Shown here: piece by piece, positions 1 to 7,154 of the stretch
How the letters are laid out: each line of letters begins with the position of its first letter
How positions within the stretch are numbered: position 1 is the first letter of the stretch
From: Gemmatimonadales bacterium UBA2975
Lineage (GTDB): Bacteria; Gemmatimonadota; Gemmatimonadetes; Longimicrobiales; Gaopeijiaceae
NCBI GenBank assembly: GCA_002348265.1
Contig: DEAT01000085.1
Location: 341 to 16,482, forward strand
DNA length: 16,142 nt
Direction of reading: 5' to 3'
Notes under the pieces: model-generated
Database searches by the model: none
Told to the model about the DNA's origin: nothing
What the model saw: the letters and a program-made list of their open reading frames with translations, nothing else
Translations under genes and position numbers: made by a program

Positions 1-1408
1 AAACTAAAGAAGCTCCGACCATCACCGCGAGCCACAGCGGAGTAGAGTGAAAATACCAAGCCGAATGCTCTGCAGTGAGGTCCTTCCAGATATGCACACT
101 GAGAAACAGAGCGAGTAAGCACACTCCCACAGAAGCCAACGGTATCTGAACAGATCTCTTGCGAAGCACCGTCATGCGCGACGCAATCTCAGGATTACGA
201 TGTGGGAGGCTGAGGACCGTGATACACATCACACCGAAATTCACGAGCATCGACGTCACCAAGATGTCGACACCCAAGAAGAAATCCCCCGCAAAATGGC
301 TACCGAGGATTGCAACTGTTGCCATCAAACCACTTAGGATCAGTGCTATATGTGGTGTATTCCATTTCTCATGGACCCCCGCCACTCGCTTAGGAAATAC
401 CCCATCCTCCGCCCAAGCGAACATCAGGCGAGAAACCGCAAGCAGCATAGCTGGCAGATCGTTGATGAGCGCGATAGCCGCACCTGCAACGATCAGAGCC
501 GTCCAGTGCGGTTCAAGTACATAGCCCAACAGGCCCGGTGCGGTGAGATCCTGAGTCTGCGCGCGCTCCGCTACAAACTGCCATGGCACCGTATTGTAAA
601 CCGCTGCAGTAAACATGAAGTAGAAGAGACCTACCACTCCAACGGCAATCCCAATCGCCATCGGCAACGCACGCTCGGGGTTCCTTGCCTCACCACCGGC
701 CTGGGCAATCGAATCGAATCCGATGAAGCTAGAAAAAAGAATCGCTGATGCAGCCAGGAGTCCGCTCCACGAAAATTGCGCCTCAACATCCGGGACGAGC
801 ACTCCCTCCTTAGCCATCAAGCCGACCGCAAAGTCAGCATGATCAAAAATGAAACCAGTGACTATCACGACACCCCCGAGGATGAACATCACGAACATCA
901 ACGGAACGAGAACCCTCTCGACGTTACCAACACCACGCATGTTTATACCGACCGACGTCCACAGGAACGCTAGAGCCAATCCTACTCTCACTGGCCCTTG
1001 ATCTAGAGCGATGGCCAGCCCTTCCATTCCGAACGCCCCTGCTGCGTCTCGGATGAACGGGATCATTACATACGAGACTACACCTATCGCCACTGAGAGA
1101 CCAAACCACTGGGAAAAGCTGGCGACAAATCCGAGGTATGGGTGAAGCCCGCGGCTTGCAAAGACATAGCTCCCACCAGCTCTAGGCATTGCAGACGAGA
1201 GAGTCGCGTACGCGAGAGCCGCCAGAATCGCCGGCACCGCCGCGAACAGGTACGCGGGAAGTACGTAGGGTCCTATCCCGGGAACATTCCGTTGCAGCAT
1301 GAAAGGAATGATGTTGATAGCAGCACCGAGCATTGAACAGATGCCGGTGGCAGCCAGCCCTAGGAGTCCGAGCCTCCGCTCGAGTCCCGTACTGGATTGC
1401 TTATTCAT
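1..1408 (-). CDS. APC-family amino-acid permease, C-terminus cut by window edge
   Basis: Integral inner-membrane transporter of the amino acid-polyamine-organocation superfamily, probably importing an amino acid or related amine by cation symport or exchange. I translated the minus strand from the ATG at 1408. The frame stays open for 469 codons to the left edge, so the C-terminus is missing. Two family signatures are visible: FIGFDSIAQAGGEARNPERA at about residues 228-247 (TM6 and the following loop) and SRLMFAWAEDGVFPK at about 326-340 with TPH at 351-353 (loop 8-9). Hydrophobic segments begin at about 14, 48, 95, 141, 166, 213, 250, 302, 354, 377 and 423. The unwound TM1 motif, usually GxGIG-like, reads GAAIN here (28-32). 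The start lies 11 bases after the stop of the RND gene, so the two are probably co-transcribed. No strong Shine-Dalgarno is present, which suggests translational coupling. Family is secure; substrate is unknown. Confidence 0.9.
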   Translation of the reverse strand, partial: MNKQSSTGLERRLGLLGLAATGICSMLGAAINIIPFMLQRNVPGIGPYVLPAYLFAAVPAILAALAYATLSSAMPRAGGSYVFASRGLHPYLGFVASFSQWFGLSVAIGVVSYVMIPFIRDAAGAFGMEGLAIALDQGPVRVGLALAFLWTSVGINMRGVGNVERVLVPLMFVMFILGGVVIVTGFIFDHADFAVGLMAKEGVLVPDVEAQFSWSGLLAASAILFSSFIGFDSIAQAGGEARNPERALPMAIGIAVGVVGLFYFMFTAAVYNTVPWQFVAERAQTQDLTAPGLLGYVLEPHWTALIVAGAAIALINDLPAMLLAVSRLMFAWAEDGVFPKRVAGVHEKWNTPHIALILSGLMATVAILGSHFAGDFFLGVDILVTSMLVNFGVMCITVLSLPHRNPEIASRMTVLRKRSVQIPLASVGVCLLALFLSVHIWKDLTAEHSAWYFHSTPLWLAVMVGASLV

Positions 1409-1419
1409 AGCAGTAGAGT

Positions 1420-3453
1420 TCAGGTGTCCTTAATGACTGTGTCGAGGCGGGGAAGCACTACCAGCGCCACCGTCGCTGCGACTATGGTACCCACAATCAC
1501 CGCCAATCCAAAACGCTGGGTTGGTGGGAAAGAGGACAGGATGAAGATCCCAAAACCGACACAAATAATTGTAGAAGCACTCATAACCGGACGTCCAATC
1601 TGCTCGACTCCATCCTCCCAAGGGCTACTAACTCCTCGGGCGGCCAACCGCCGGACACGAATAACCAAGTGAATCATCGAATCCGCACCAATCGCAAGGG
1701 CGATGTTTGCTGCTGGTGAGGTGATGATATCAATTGCAATTCTTGCGTGACCAAAGGTGCCGAGAGTCGCCAGCGGAACTACGCCAAGACAGACCCACAT
1801 CGCAACTGCCGTAAATCCGGAACGTGCAACTATCAAGGCGATGCCGAGAAAAAGCATCAGCAGTCCACCGATACCTATCCGCAGAGACGAAGCGATCAGG
1901 CGAGCGAGTTTTGCCTGCAAATCATATAGCCCAGCGATGGTCTCCGTGCGAAGCCCAGCTTCTTCCACCTTCTCTGTCAGCCGAGCCATGATCTCCTCTC
2001 TCGGCTCTTCGACTCTCTCACGCATACGCAGCGAATAGCGCACTCTAGCCCTATCCGGAGTAACGAACCCAAGCGCAATACTCCCGAGCGCATCCGAGGA
2101 CGCCAAGTCTAGGAGTGTCTCTACGGGGAAAAGGCCGGCCAGAGGGATCGTTCGCGCGTGGTCAACAATCAGGGTAGGCGAAAGTACAACGCCAACCGCT
2201 GAATCTGCTTCGAACTCGGCCTGCAAGGCATCTAATCTCGGATAGGCCTCTGGTGATGTGACTGTCCCACCACCTGGGACTGATACGACGATGTCTAGCG
2301 TGCTGCTTCCACCGTCTGCATCTACGAGTGCTAGGCCCTCACGAAGCTCAGATCCCGGTGCAAAATATGCGAGCAGGCTCGGATCGGTATCAAGCTGGGG
2401 CAGACCAAATGAAAGAGAGCCGAACAACAAGACGGCAAACCACAGAGTCCCCTTCCCTCTCCGGAGAGAAGGTATTCTGAAATTGCTTCCCGGCGATGCC
2501 TGCACTCTTGCCCACTTCCCCAGCACACTCGGGTAAACAACGTAGGCGGTCGTGAAGGCAGTCAGTGTCCCCACCATACCGGCCATCCCAAGTTCACGGA
2601 GCGGCTGCGCGGTCGCGATCAGGAGGCTCGCGAAACCTAGGAGGGTCGTCGTCATACTCCAAAACGAGCCTTCCAATGTCTTGGACAGGGCACCTCGGAT
2701 AAGAGTCGGACGATCTGTCCCTAACGCCGCGCGCCAGTTCGCTGTCAGGAACACCACGTGGGAGAGGGTGAGTACGAACACGATCGTTACCAGGTTTGCC
2801 GTCAGGAGACCAATACCCATCCCCAACGCCTGCACAATTAGCAGTGTAGCTGATACCGAGACTAGGCACGTCGTAATGGTGCCAACAACGATCGCCACTT
2901 CTCGATAAATAATTCCAATCAAGAGGGCGAAGACCACGATGGCAGCCGAACTGAATACTATCAGATCCCGGTATAAGCTTCTGCGCACCATTTCCACTAT
3001 CGCCGGAACCCCAGAAATCACAATGCTGAGTTGGTCCGACTCATGTGTATCGACAACTGCTTCGATTCTGGGCAGCAGTAACTCAGGATCCGTTCCGTCG
3101 ACCTGCAGTACGATATTAGTCGCACCCGGATCCGGAGTTCGAAGGATCCGCTGGAACAATGGACTGTTCTCGGGATCGGCGGTCGTAATACTGAATCCTC
3201 CTTCAACTCCATCGACGGCGAGAAGATCATCCGTTAGCTCGCCAATCTCCTTACGATGACCAGCAACATCTTCACTGGGAACCGTCACTCTTAGAATTAA
3301 CTGGGCCCCTCCAGGGAATGCGTCCGCCACTTCTCGAACGGCCTGCATCTGCGGGTCGTCATACGCAAAGAAGAAATCGCCCTGCACTCGAGGTGACAGG
3401 TCGACAAAGACCAAAACGGCGATCACTCCGACTGCTGCTGCGCCCAAGGCCAT
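1420..3453 (-). CDS. RND superfamily exporter (MMPL/SSD-like, COG1033 type)
   Basis: Predicted inner-membrane exporter of the RND superfamily, the architecture found in MMPL and hopanoid-associated HpnN-like transporters, probably moving lipids or hydrophobic compounds. The 677 residues form two similar halves. TM1 is at about 3-18, with a periplasmic loop at about 22-158 and TM2-6 at about 161-307. TM7 is at about 337-350, with a second loop at about 355-515 and TM8-12 at about 520-668. The second half keeps the family helix GADSMIHLVIRVRR (589-602), with an acidic residue at D591. The equivalent first-half helix reads TLSHVVFLTANW (229-240) with no acidic residue. The start is uncertain: ATG 3453 lacks a good ribosome site and leaves no positive residues before TM1. 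The frame is open only 13 codons further, to a TGA at 3493-3495, with no canonical start there. It is first in a likely operon with the downstream permease. Family call is firm; substrate is unknown. Confidence 0.88.
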   Translation of the reverse strand: MALGAAAVGVIAVLVFVDLSPRVQGDFFFAYDDPQMQAVREVADAFPGGAQLILRVTVPSEDVAGHRKEIGELTDDLLAVDGVEGGFSITTADPENSPLFQRILRTPDPGATNIVLQVDGTDPELLLPRIEAVVDTHESDQLSIVISGVPAIVEMVRRSLYRDLIVFSSAAIVVFALLIGIIYREVAIVVGTITTCLVSVSATLLIVQALGMGIGLLTANLVTIVFVLTLSHVVFLTANWRAALGTDRPTLIRGALSKTLEGSFWSMTTTLLGFASLLIATAQPLRELGMAGMVGTLTAFTTAYVVYPSVLGKWARVQASPGSNFRIPSLRRGKGTLWFAVLLFGSLSFGLPQLDTDPSLLAYFAPGSELREGLALVDADGGSSTLDIVVSVPGGGTVTSPEAYPRLDALQAEFEADSAVGVVLSPTLIVDHARTIPLAGLFPVETLLDLASSDALGSIALGFVTPDRARVRYSLRMRERVEEPREEIMARLTEKVEEAGLRTETIAGLYDLQAKLARLIASSLRIGIGGLLMLFLGIALIVARSGFTAVAMWVCLGVVPLATLGTFGHARIAIDIITSPAANIALAIGADSMIHLVIRVRRLAARGVSSPWEDGVEQIGRPVMSASTIICVGFGIFILSSFPPTQRFGLAVIVGTIVAATVALVVLPRLDTVIKDT

Positions 3454-3671
3454 CCATCCGGCCAGCGCTGAAGTCCATAGCTTTAGCAGGAGTCAGTCAG
3501 GCAAGAGAGAGTGTGTGGGCTCGTACTGACGGCATTTGTAGACCTCTACTCGTGGATTTTATGCTGTTCATCAAGATAGTTGTCACAATTAGTGGAGCCA
3601 GCATACCACTTGCACACCACTTCCTTCGCCGCCCAGGTTGCACACCCGTTTAAACGACTCCGGAGGATCCG
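3454..3671. promoter_or_regulatory. Divergent intergenic region, presumed back-to-back promoters
   Basis: This 218-base spacer separates the minus-strand RND/permease operon from the plus-strand propeller-metallohydrolase gene, so promoters for both should lie here. I see only weak matches on the plus strand. One is TTGTAG at 3536-3541 with TATGCT at 3560-3565 (18-base spacer). The other is TTGTCA at 3580-3585 with a poor -10 about 17 bases on. No convincing operator repeat or coding frame was found. The assignment rests on gene orientation rather than on a clear motif. Confidence 0.4.
3662..3667 (+). promoter_or_regulatory. Shine-Dalgarno site supporting a TTG start
   Basis: GGAGGA lies 4 bases before the TTG at 3672. 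It is the best ribosome site in the neighbourhood, and the residues after this TTG form a normal signal peptide. It therefore decides in favour of the TTG over any later ATG in the frame. Confidence 0.7.
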
Positions 3672-6215
3672 TTGATTAAGGTCAGGTGGTTTTGCCTCGT
3701 CGCAGCACTCTCTCTTGTCGCCCTAGTACCCATCTCTGCGCAGGAGCGTTTTGGCTCCTACCCCGCAGCGAAAATGGGCGGGAACTACATGCACAATTTC
3801 TACCTGCCACCCGCAGTAAACTCCTCTCCGTGGGCTCCAGAGTGGGCTCCGGATGGGAAAAGCTTGGTGACTTCTATGCATGGCTCGATATGGTCAGTTG
3901 ACATAGAAAGCGGACTAGCTGTTGAACTGGTAACGGGACCGAAATACTACTCCTCCCCGAACTATTCTCCTGACGGGCGCTGGCTCATCTATACGGCTGA
4001 CGACCACGGCCGGTCCATCGGGCTGGAAATACTCAATCTCGAGAGCGGTGAAACCCATCCTCTCACAAACAACGAGGAGATATACGCTGATCCATCCTTC
4101 AGTCCGGACGGGACTCGCATTGCATACGTCTCTACTCAACCTACAGGATATTTCAACGTCTTTGTGCAGGACTTCGCAGATGGAAATTGGTCGGGAGATC
4201 CCATTGCGATCACAGGCGATAACAGCTTCGGAAAAGACCGACTTTACTTCGGGTCAGAGGACATTCACATAAACCCGACCTGGTTCCCCAACGGTGAAGA
4301 CTTGCTCTTGATCTCCAACCGAGACGCGGCATTAGGAAGTGGCAATGTTTTTCGTGTCCCCGCAAAAGCGGATGGATTTGAGGACCGGGTCCAAGTATTG
4401 GCCGAGCAGACACTGTACCGAACTCAACCTGACGTCTCGATCGATGGCAGGCGCTTCATCTTTTCTTCAACGCGTGGTGCCGCCGACCAGTTCAATAACC
4501 TCTACGTGCAACCGACTGGTGGTGGGGAGCCCTATAAGATGACTTTCTTCCAACACGACGCGTTTCACCCACGCTGGTCACCCGACGGTGAGTGGATTTC
4601 CTTCATTGATAACAACGGTGAGAACGGCCTGCCCCGGCTTCGTCTACTTGAGACCTATGGAGGTCGAATCGTAGACGTCAACATCAGCGGTCGTAGGTGG
4701 CTCAACCAGATGGGTAAGTTGAGCATGACCACCCTGGGAAGCGATGGTCAACCCACAGCTACGCGAGTTCATGTTATCGCTTCAGACGGCAAGTTCTACG
4801 CCCCATCAAACCAGTACGCACGGATGCCGCAACGAGCACGCGTCGGTGCCTTCCACCATGAGGGATCATTTGAAGTAGAGCTACCCATTGGAGAGACTCG
4901 CCTAGTCGTCGTCAAAGGGTTCGAGCATATCCCGATTGATCAAACCATCACGATCAATGCTGGAGAAACCGCTGCTATAACAGTTCAGCTCGAAGAAATG
5001 ATCGATATGGCATCGAAGGGATGGTATAACGGATCAACGCATGTCCACGCCAACTACGGCGGGAACCTGCACAACTCTCTTGAGAACATGATGATGATGT
5101 CCGACGCGGAGGATCAGGACATCGTACTAGAGCAAATCGCCAACAAGGACAATCGGATTCTAGACTACCAGTACTTTGTTCCCGGGGGTGGCGCACACCC
5201 TCTCTCAACAGAAGAAATGGTACTGGTTGTGGGTCAAGAGTACCGACCCCCCTTCTATGGCCATGTCTTCATGTTCGGGATGGAAGAGCACCTGATCTCA
5301 CCATTTACCACGGGCTATGAAGGGACCGGAATAGAAAGCCTTTATCCGTCCAATACGGACATGTTTAGAAAAGCCAAGAGGCAAGGTGCCTGGACGGGTT
5401 ACGTTCATTCCTTCTTCAACGATGACCCTCTTGAGGGAGGCCTCGGAGGCGCTAAAGGCTTTATCGTCGATGCCGCACTGATGACAGCGGACGCGATCGA
5501 ATGGTCCACATCTCAGAACGGTTGGCCCCCACTGTATGCGGCATGGTCGAACGGACTAAGGCCCACACTGGTTGGTGGCGAAGACTCGATTAGCAATCTG
5601 CACACCACACCACTCGTCGGCTCGGTCCGCACCTACGTGCACGTTCAAGACAATGAGCTAACGATGGAAAGCTGGCTGGACGGGATGAAGAACGGGCACG
5701 CATTCATGTCAAACGGACCGCTCGTTCAGTTTGAGATAAATGGAAAGATACCTGGGCAGACAATTTCACTCTCTAGCGGACAAAGCGTAGTCGCCTCACT
5801 AGAGGTTACATCCGTCACACCCCTAGAACAGGCGGAAATAGTTTTTAATGGAGCGGTAATAGCGTCGATTCCATTTACTGGAGAAAGAACAAGCCTTTCC
5901 TTTGAACGATCATTTCAGCCCACTGAATCCGGTTGGTATCACGTGCGTGTTAACGGAAGCCAGGGAGAGAGCTTCCCAATGGATATTGATTGGGTTCAGG
6001 CTGCTACGAATCCAATCTGGGTCCAAGTTGATGGTGCCCCCGTCCGCTCCGTAGAGGCAGCAGACTATGCCTTGGCATGGATCGACAAGCTGCAGTTGAT
6101 GGCTGAGATCTGGCCCTACTGGCGATCAGATATGGAAAAAGATCACGTCTACGGCCAATTCGACGAAGCACGTGACGTGTATCGCGCTCGCAGGTCCGAA
6201 GCAGAGAATCGCTGA
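3672..6215 (+). CDS. Secreted TolB-type beta-propeller fused to CehA/McbA-type PHP metallohydrolase
   Basis: Exported 847-residue protein. Residues 1-23 are a signal peptide ending ISA before QE. A TolB/PD40 beta-propeller follows (about 50-330), with six blade motifs: WAPDG at 58-62, YSPDG at 98-102, FSPDG at 143-147, WFPNG at 204-208, VSIDG at 255-259 and WSPDG at 302-306. A small beta-rich carboxypeptidase-regulatory-like segment (about 370-441) leads into the metallohydrolase domain (about 450-690). The first metal motif is STHVHANYGG (H457, H459). Other likely ligands are E523 (GQE), H531 (GHVF), H579 (YVHS) and E637/D638 (GEDS). This matches the PHP-fold family named for the carbaryl hydrolases CehA and McbA, so hydrolysis of an ester, amide or phosphoester is expected, but the substrate cannot be read. 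The usual second DHN motif is replaced by a region around NKDN (491-494). A beta-sandwich-like tail (about 695-770) follows. It is transcribed away from the RND/permease operon and ends at a hairpin shared with the convergent FKBP gene. Confidence 0.87.
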   Translation: MIKVRWFCLVAALSLVALVPISAQERFGSYPAAKMGGNYMHNFYLPPAVNSSPWAPEWAPDGKSLVTSMHGSIWSVDIESGLAVELVTGPKYYSSPNYSPDGRWLIYTADDHGRSIGLEILNLESGETHPLTNNEEIYADPSFSPDGTRIAYVSTQPTGYFNVFVQDFADGNWSGDPIAITGDNSFGKDRLYFGSEDIHINPTWFPNGEDLLLISNRDAALGSGNVFRVPAKADGFEDRVQVLAEQTLYRTQPDVSIDGRRFIFSSTRGAADQFNNLYVQPTGGGEPYKMTFFQHDAFHPRWSPDGEWISFIDNNGENGLPRLRLLETYGGRIVDVNISGRRWLNQMGKLSMTTLGSDGQPTATRVHVIASDGKFYAPSNQYARMPQRARVGAFHHEGSFEVELPIGETRLVVVKGFEHIPIDQTITINAGETAAITVQLEEMIDMASKGWYNGSTHVHANYGGNLHNSLENMMMMSDAEDQDIVLEQIANKDNRILDYQYFVPGGGAHPLSTEEMVLVVGQEYRPPFYGHVFMFGMEEHLISPFTTGYEGTGIESLYPSNTDMFRKAKRQGAWTGYVHSFFNDDPLEGGLGGAKGFIVDAALMTADAIEWSTSQNGWPPLYAAWSNGLRPTLVGGEDSISNLHTTPLVGSVRTYVHVQDNELTMESWLDGMKNGHAFMSNGPLVQFEINGKIPGQTISLSSGQSVVASLEVTSVTPLEQAEIVFNGAVIASIPFTGERTSLSFERSFQPTESGWYHVRVNGSQGESFPMDIDWVQAATNPIWVQVDGAPVRSVEAADYALAWIDKLQLMAEIWPYWRSDMEKDHVYGQFDEARDVYRARRSEAENR

Positions 6216-6241
6216 CAGCCGAGTTTGGACCGGCCCTCCGA

Positions 6242-6273
6242 TTTCCCTCCCGACTAGTTAGTCGGGAGGGAAA
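6242..6273. terminator. Perfect inverted repeat at a convergent gene junction, possible bidirectional terminator
   Basis: The arms TTTCCCTCCCGACTA (6242-6256) and TAGTCGGGAGGGAAA (6259-6273) are perfect complements around a 2-base centre. Outside them, GAT and CTC pair imperfectly with ATC and GAG. It lies between the stop of the metallohydrolase gene (6215) and the stop of the convergent FKBP gene (6297), where a shared terminator is expected. Neither strand shows a classical U-tract after the stem: the plus strand continues AAAAATC and the minus strand AAATCGG. It may act as a 3'-end stabilising hairpin or a non-canonical terminator. Confidence 0.6.
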
Positions 6274-6296
6274 AATCAGAGGTTAACTGTCTTCCC

Positions 6297-7004
6297 TTAC
6301 TCGACCACCTCGAAGAGTTCAATCTCAAAGATGAGCGTCTCGTTTGGACCAATAACGCCACCGGAACCATTCGGCCCGTAAGCAATATCTGAGGGAATCC
6401 AAACCCGGATGTGCCCCCCTTCACTCAAAAGAAGAAGTGCCTCAGTGAATCCTGGGATAAGACGACCCGGCGCACTTGAGAACACTACTGGCTCACCTTC
6501 ATAAGAAGAGTCGAACTCCGTTCCGTCGATCAACGAGCCACGATAATGGAGTCGAACGTCCTCTCCTCCTGTGGGTGAAACGCCATCGCCCTCACGGAGC
6601 ATCTCATACTGCAGGCCACTCTCCGTAGTCATCACGCCATCGCGTTGTCCGTTCTCTTCAAGGAAAGCCTGACCCTCGGCAAGGTTCTCCTCGGACTGCA
6701 ATGCCCGTTGCTCTGCCGCAGCTTCCTGAATCTCTTGGCCGAACTGCTGCAAAACGGCCTGAAGTTCAGTGCCTTCAATATCAGGCTCGCTACCCTGAAG
6801 TGCATCCTCAATCCCCCTCATGAAAGCAGCGCGATCCAGACGCTCACTGGCATCGACAAGCTGCTGGCCAACATTGAGGCCAATGCCGTAGGAGGCTTTT
6901 TGGTCGTCGGAGTCGAGGGCCGCATTCTCGAACGAAGCAGAGTTGGAGCATGCAACCAGCACGACGGAGACGCCAATCAGCGTCGCACTCATGCGAACAG
7001 TCAT
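6297..7004 (-). CDS. Lipoprotein FKBP-type peptidyl-prolyl cis-trans isomerase (FkpA/Mip-like)
   Basis: Envelope foldase that catalyses cis-trans isomerisation of X-Pro bonds, 235 residues. The N-terminus has a lipoprotein signal with lipobox LVAC (16-19). C19 is the lipidated residue, and Ser at +2 predicts outer-membrane sorting. Residues about 34-115 match the helical FKBP N-terminal dimerisation domain (ASYGIGLNVGQQL, then a long Glu/Gln-rich helix). Residues about 145-235 are the FKBP catalytic domain. Pocket residues aligned to FKBP12 are Y154, F164, D165, F175, L182/I183, Y209 and F226. The tryptophan at the base of the pocket is F186 here, and IPPN reads IGPN (218-221). AGGA at 7011-7014, 6 bases before ATG 7004, supports this start over Met5. 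The gene is divergent from the S9D peptidase and convergent with the metallohydrolase gene, so it is probably its own unit. It may assist folding of the exported hydrolases nearby (inference). Confidence 0.93.
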   Translation of the reverse strand: MTVRMSATLIGVSVVLVACSNSASFENAALDSDDQKASYGIGLNVGQQLVDASERLDRAAFMRGIEDALQGSEPDIEGTELQAVLQQFGQEIQEAAAEQRALQSEENLAEGQAFLEENGQRDGVMTTESGLQYEMLREGDGVSPTGGEDVRLHYRGSLIDGTEFDSSYEGEPVVFSSAPGRLIPGFTEALLLLSEGGHIRVWIPSDIAYGPNGSGGVIGPNETLIFEIELFEVVE

Positions 7005-7109
7005 CAGACATCCTCTTAGTAGGGGGGAATTTTACAGCTAAGGAAGCTAACCCGAGGGTAGCCCGAGCCCAACGCCAGCACCTGTCCAGATCGACACGAC
7101 AAACGCAAC

Positions 7110-7137
7110 TTGTCCGACCCAATCCCTGAGATGTAAC
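7110..7137 (+). promoter_or_regulatory. Candidate sigma70-like promoter upstream of the S9D peptidase
   Basis: TTGTCC (7110-7115) and TGTAAC (7132-7137) are separated by 16 bases, each matching the consensus at 4 of 6 positions. They lie in the 150-base spacer between the divergent FKBP and peptidase genes. Transcription would start only about 10 bases before the GTG/ATG pair, giving a very short leader, so this is a weak call. Confidence 0.22.
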
Positions 7138-7154
7138 TCGTCGGAGAGTGAGTG

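Noticed and set aside
159..748. Open plus-strand frames at 159-524 and 350-748, and similar ones up to 1672
   Set aside because: They lie opposite the APC permease and RND genes, whose minus-strand translations carry clear family motifs. Their own translations show no domain, signal or ribosome site.
3318..3653. Plus-strand open frame across the RND N-terminus and the divergent spacer
   Set aside because: It covers the RND start region antisense and has a low-complexity, Arg/Pro-rich translation with no recognisable motif.
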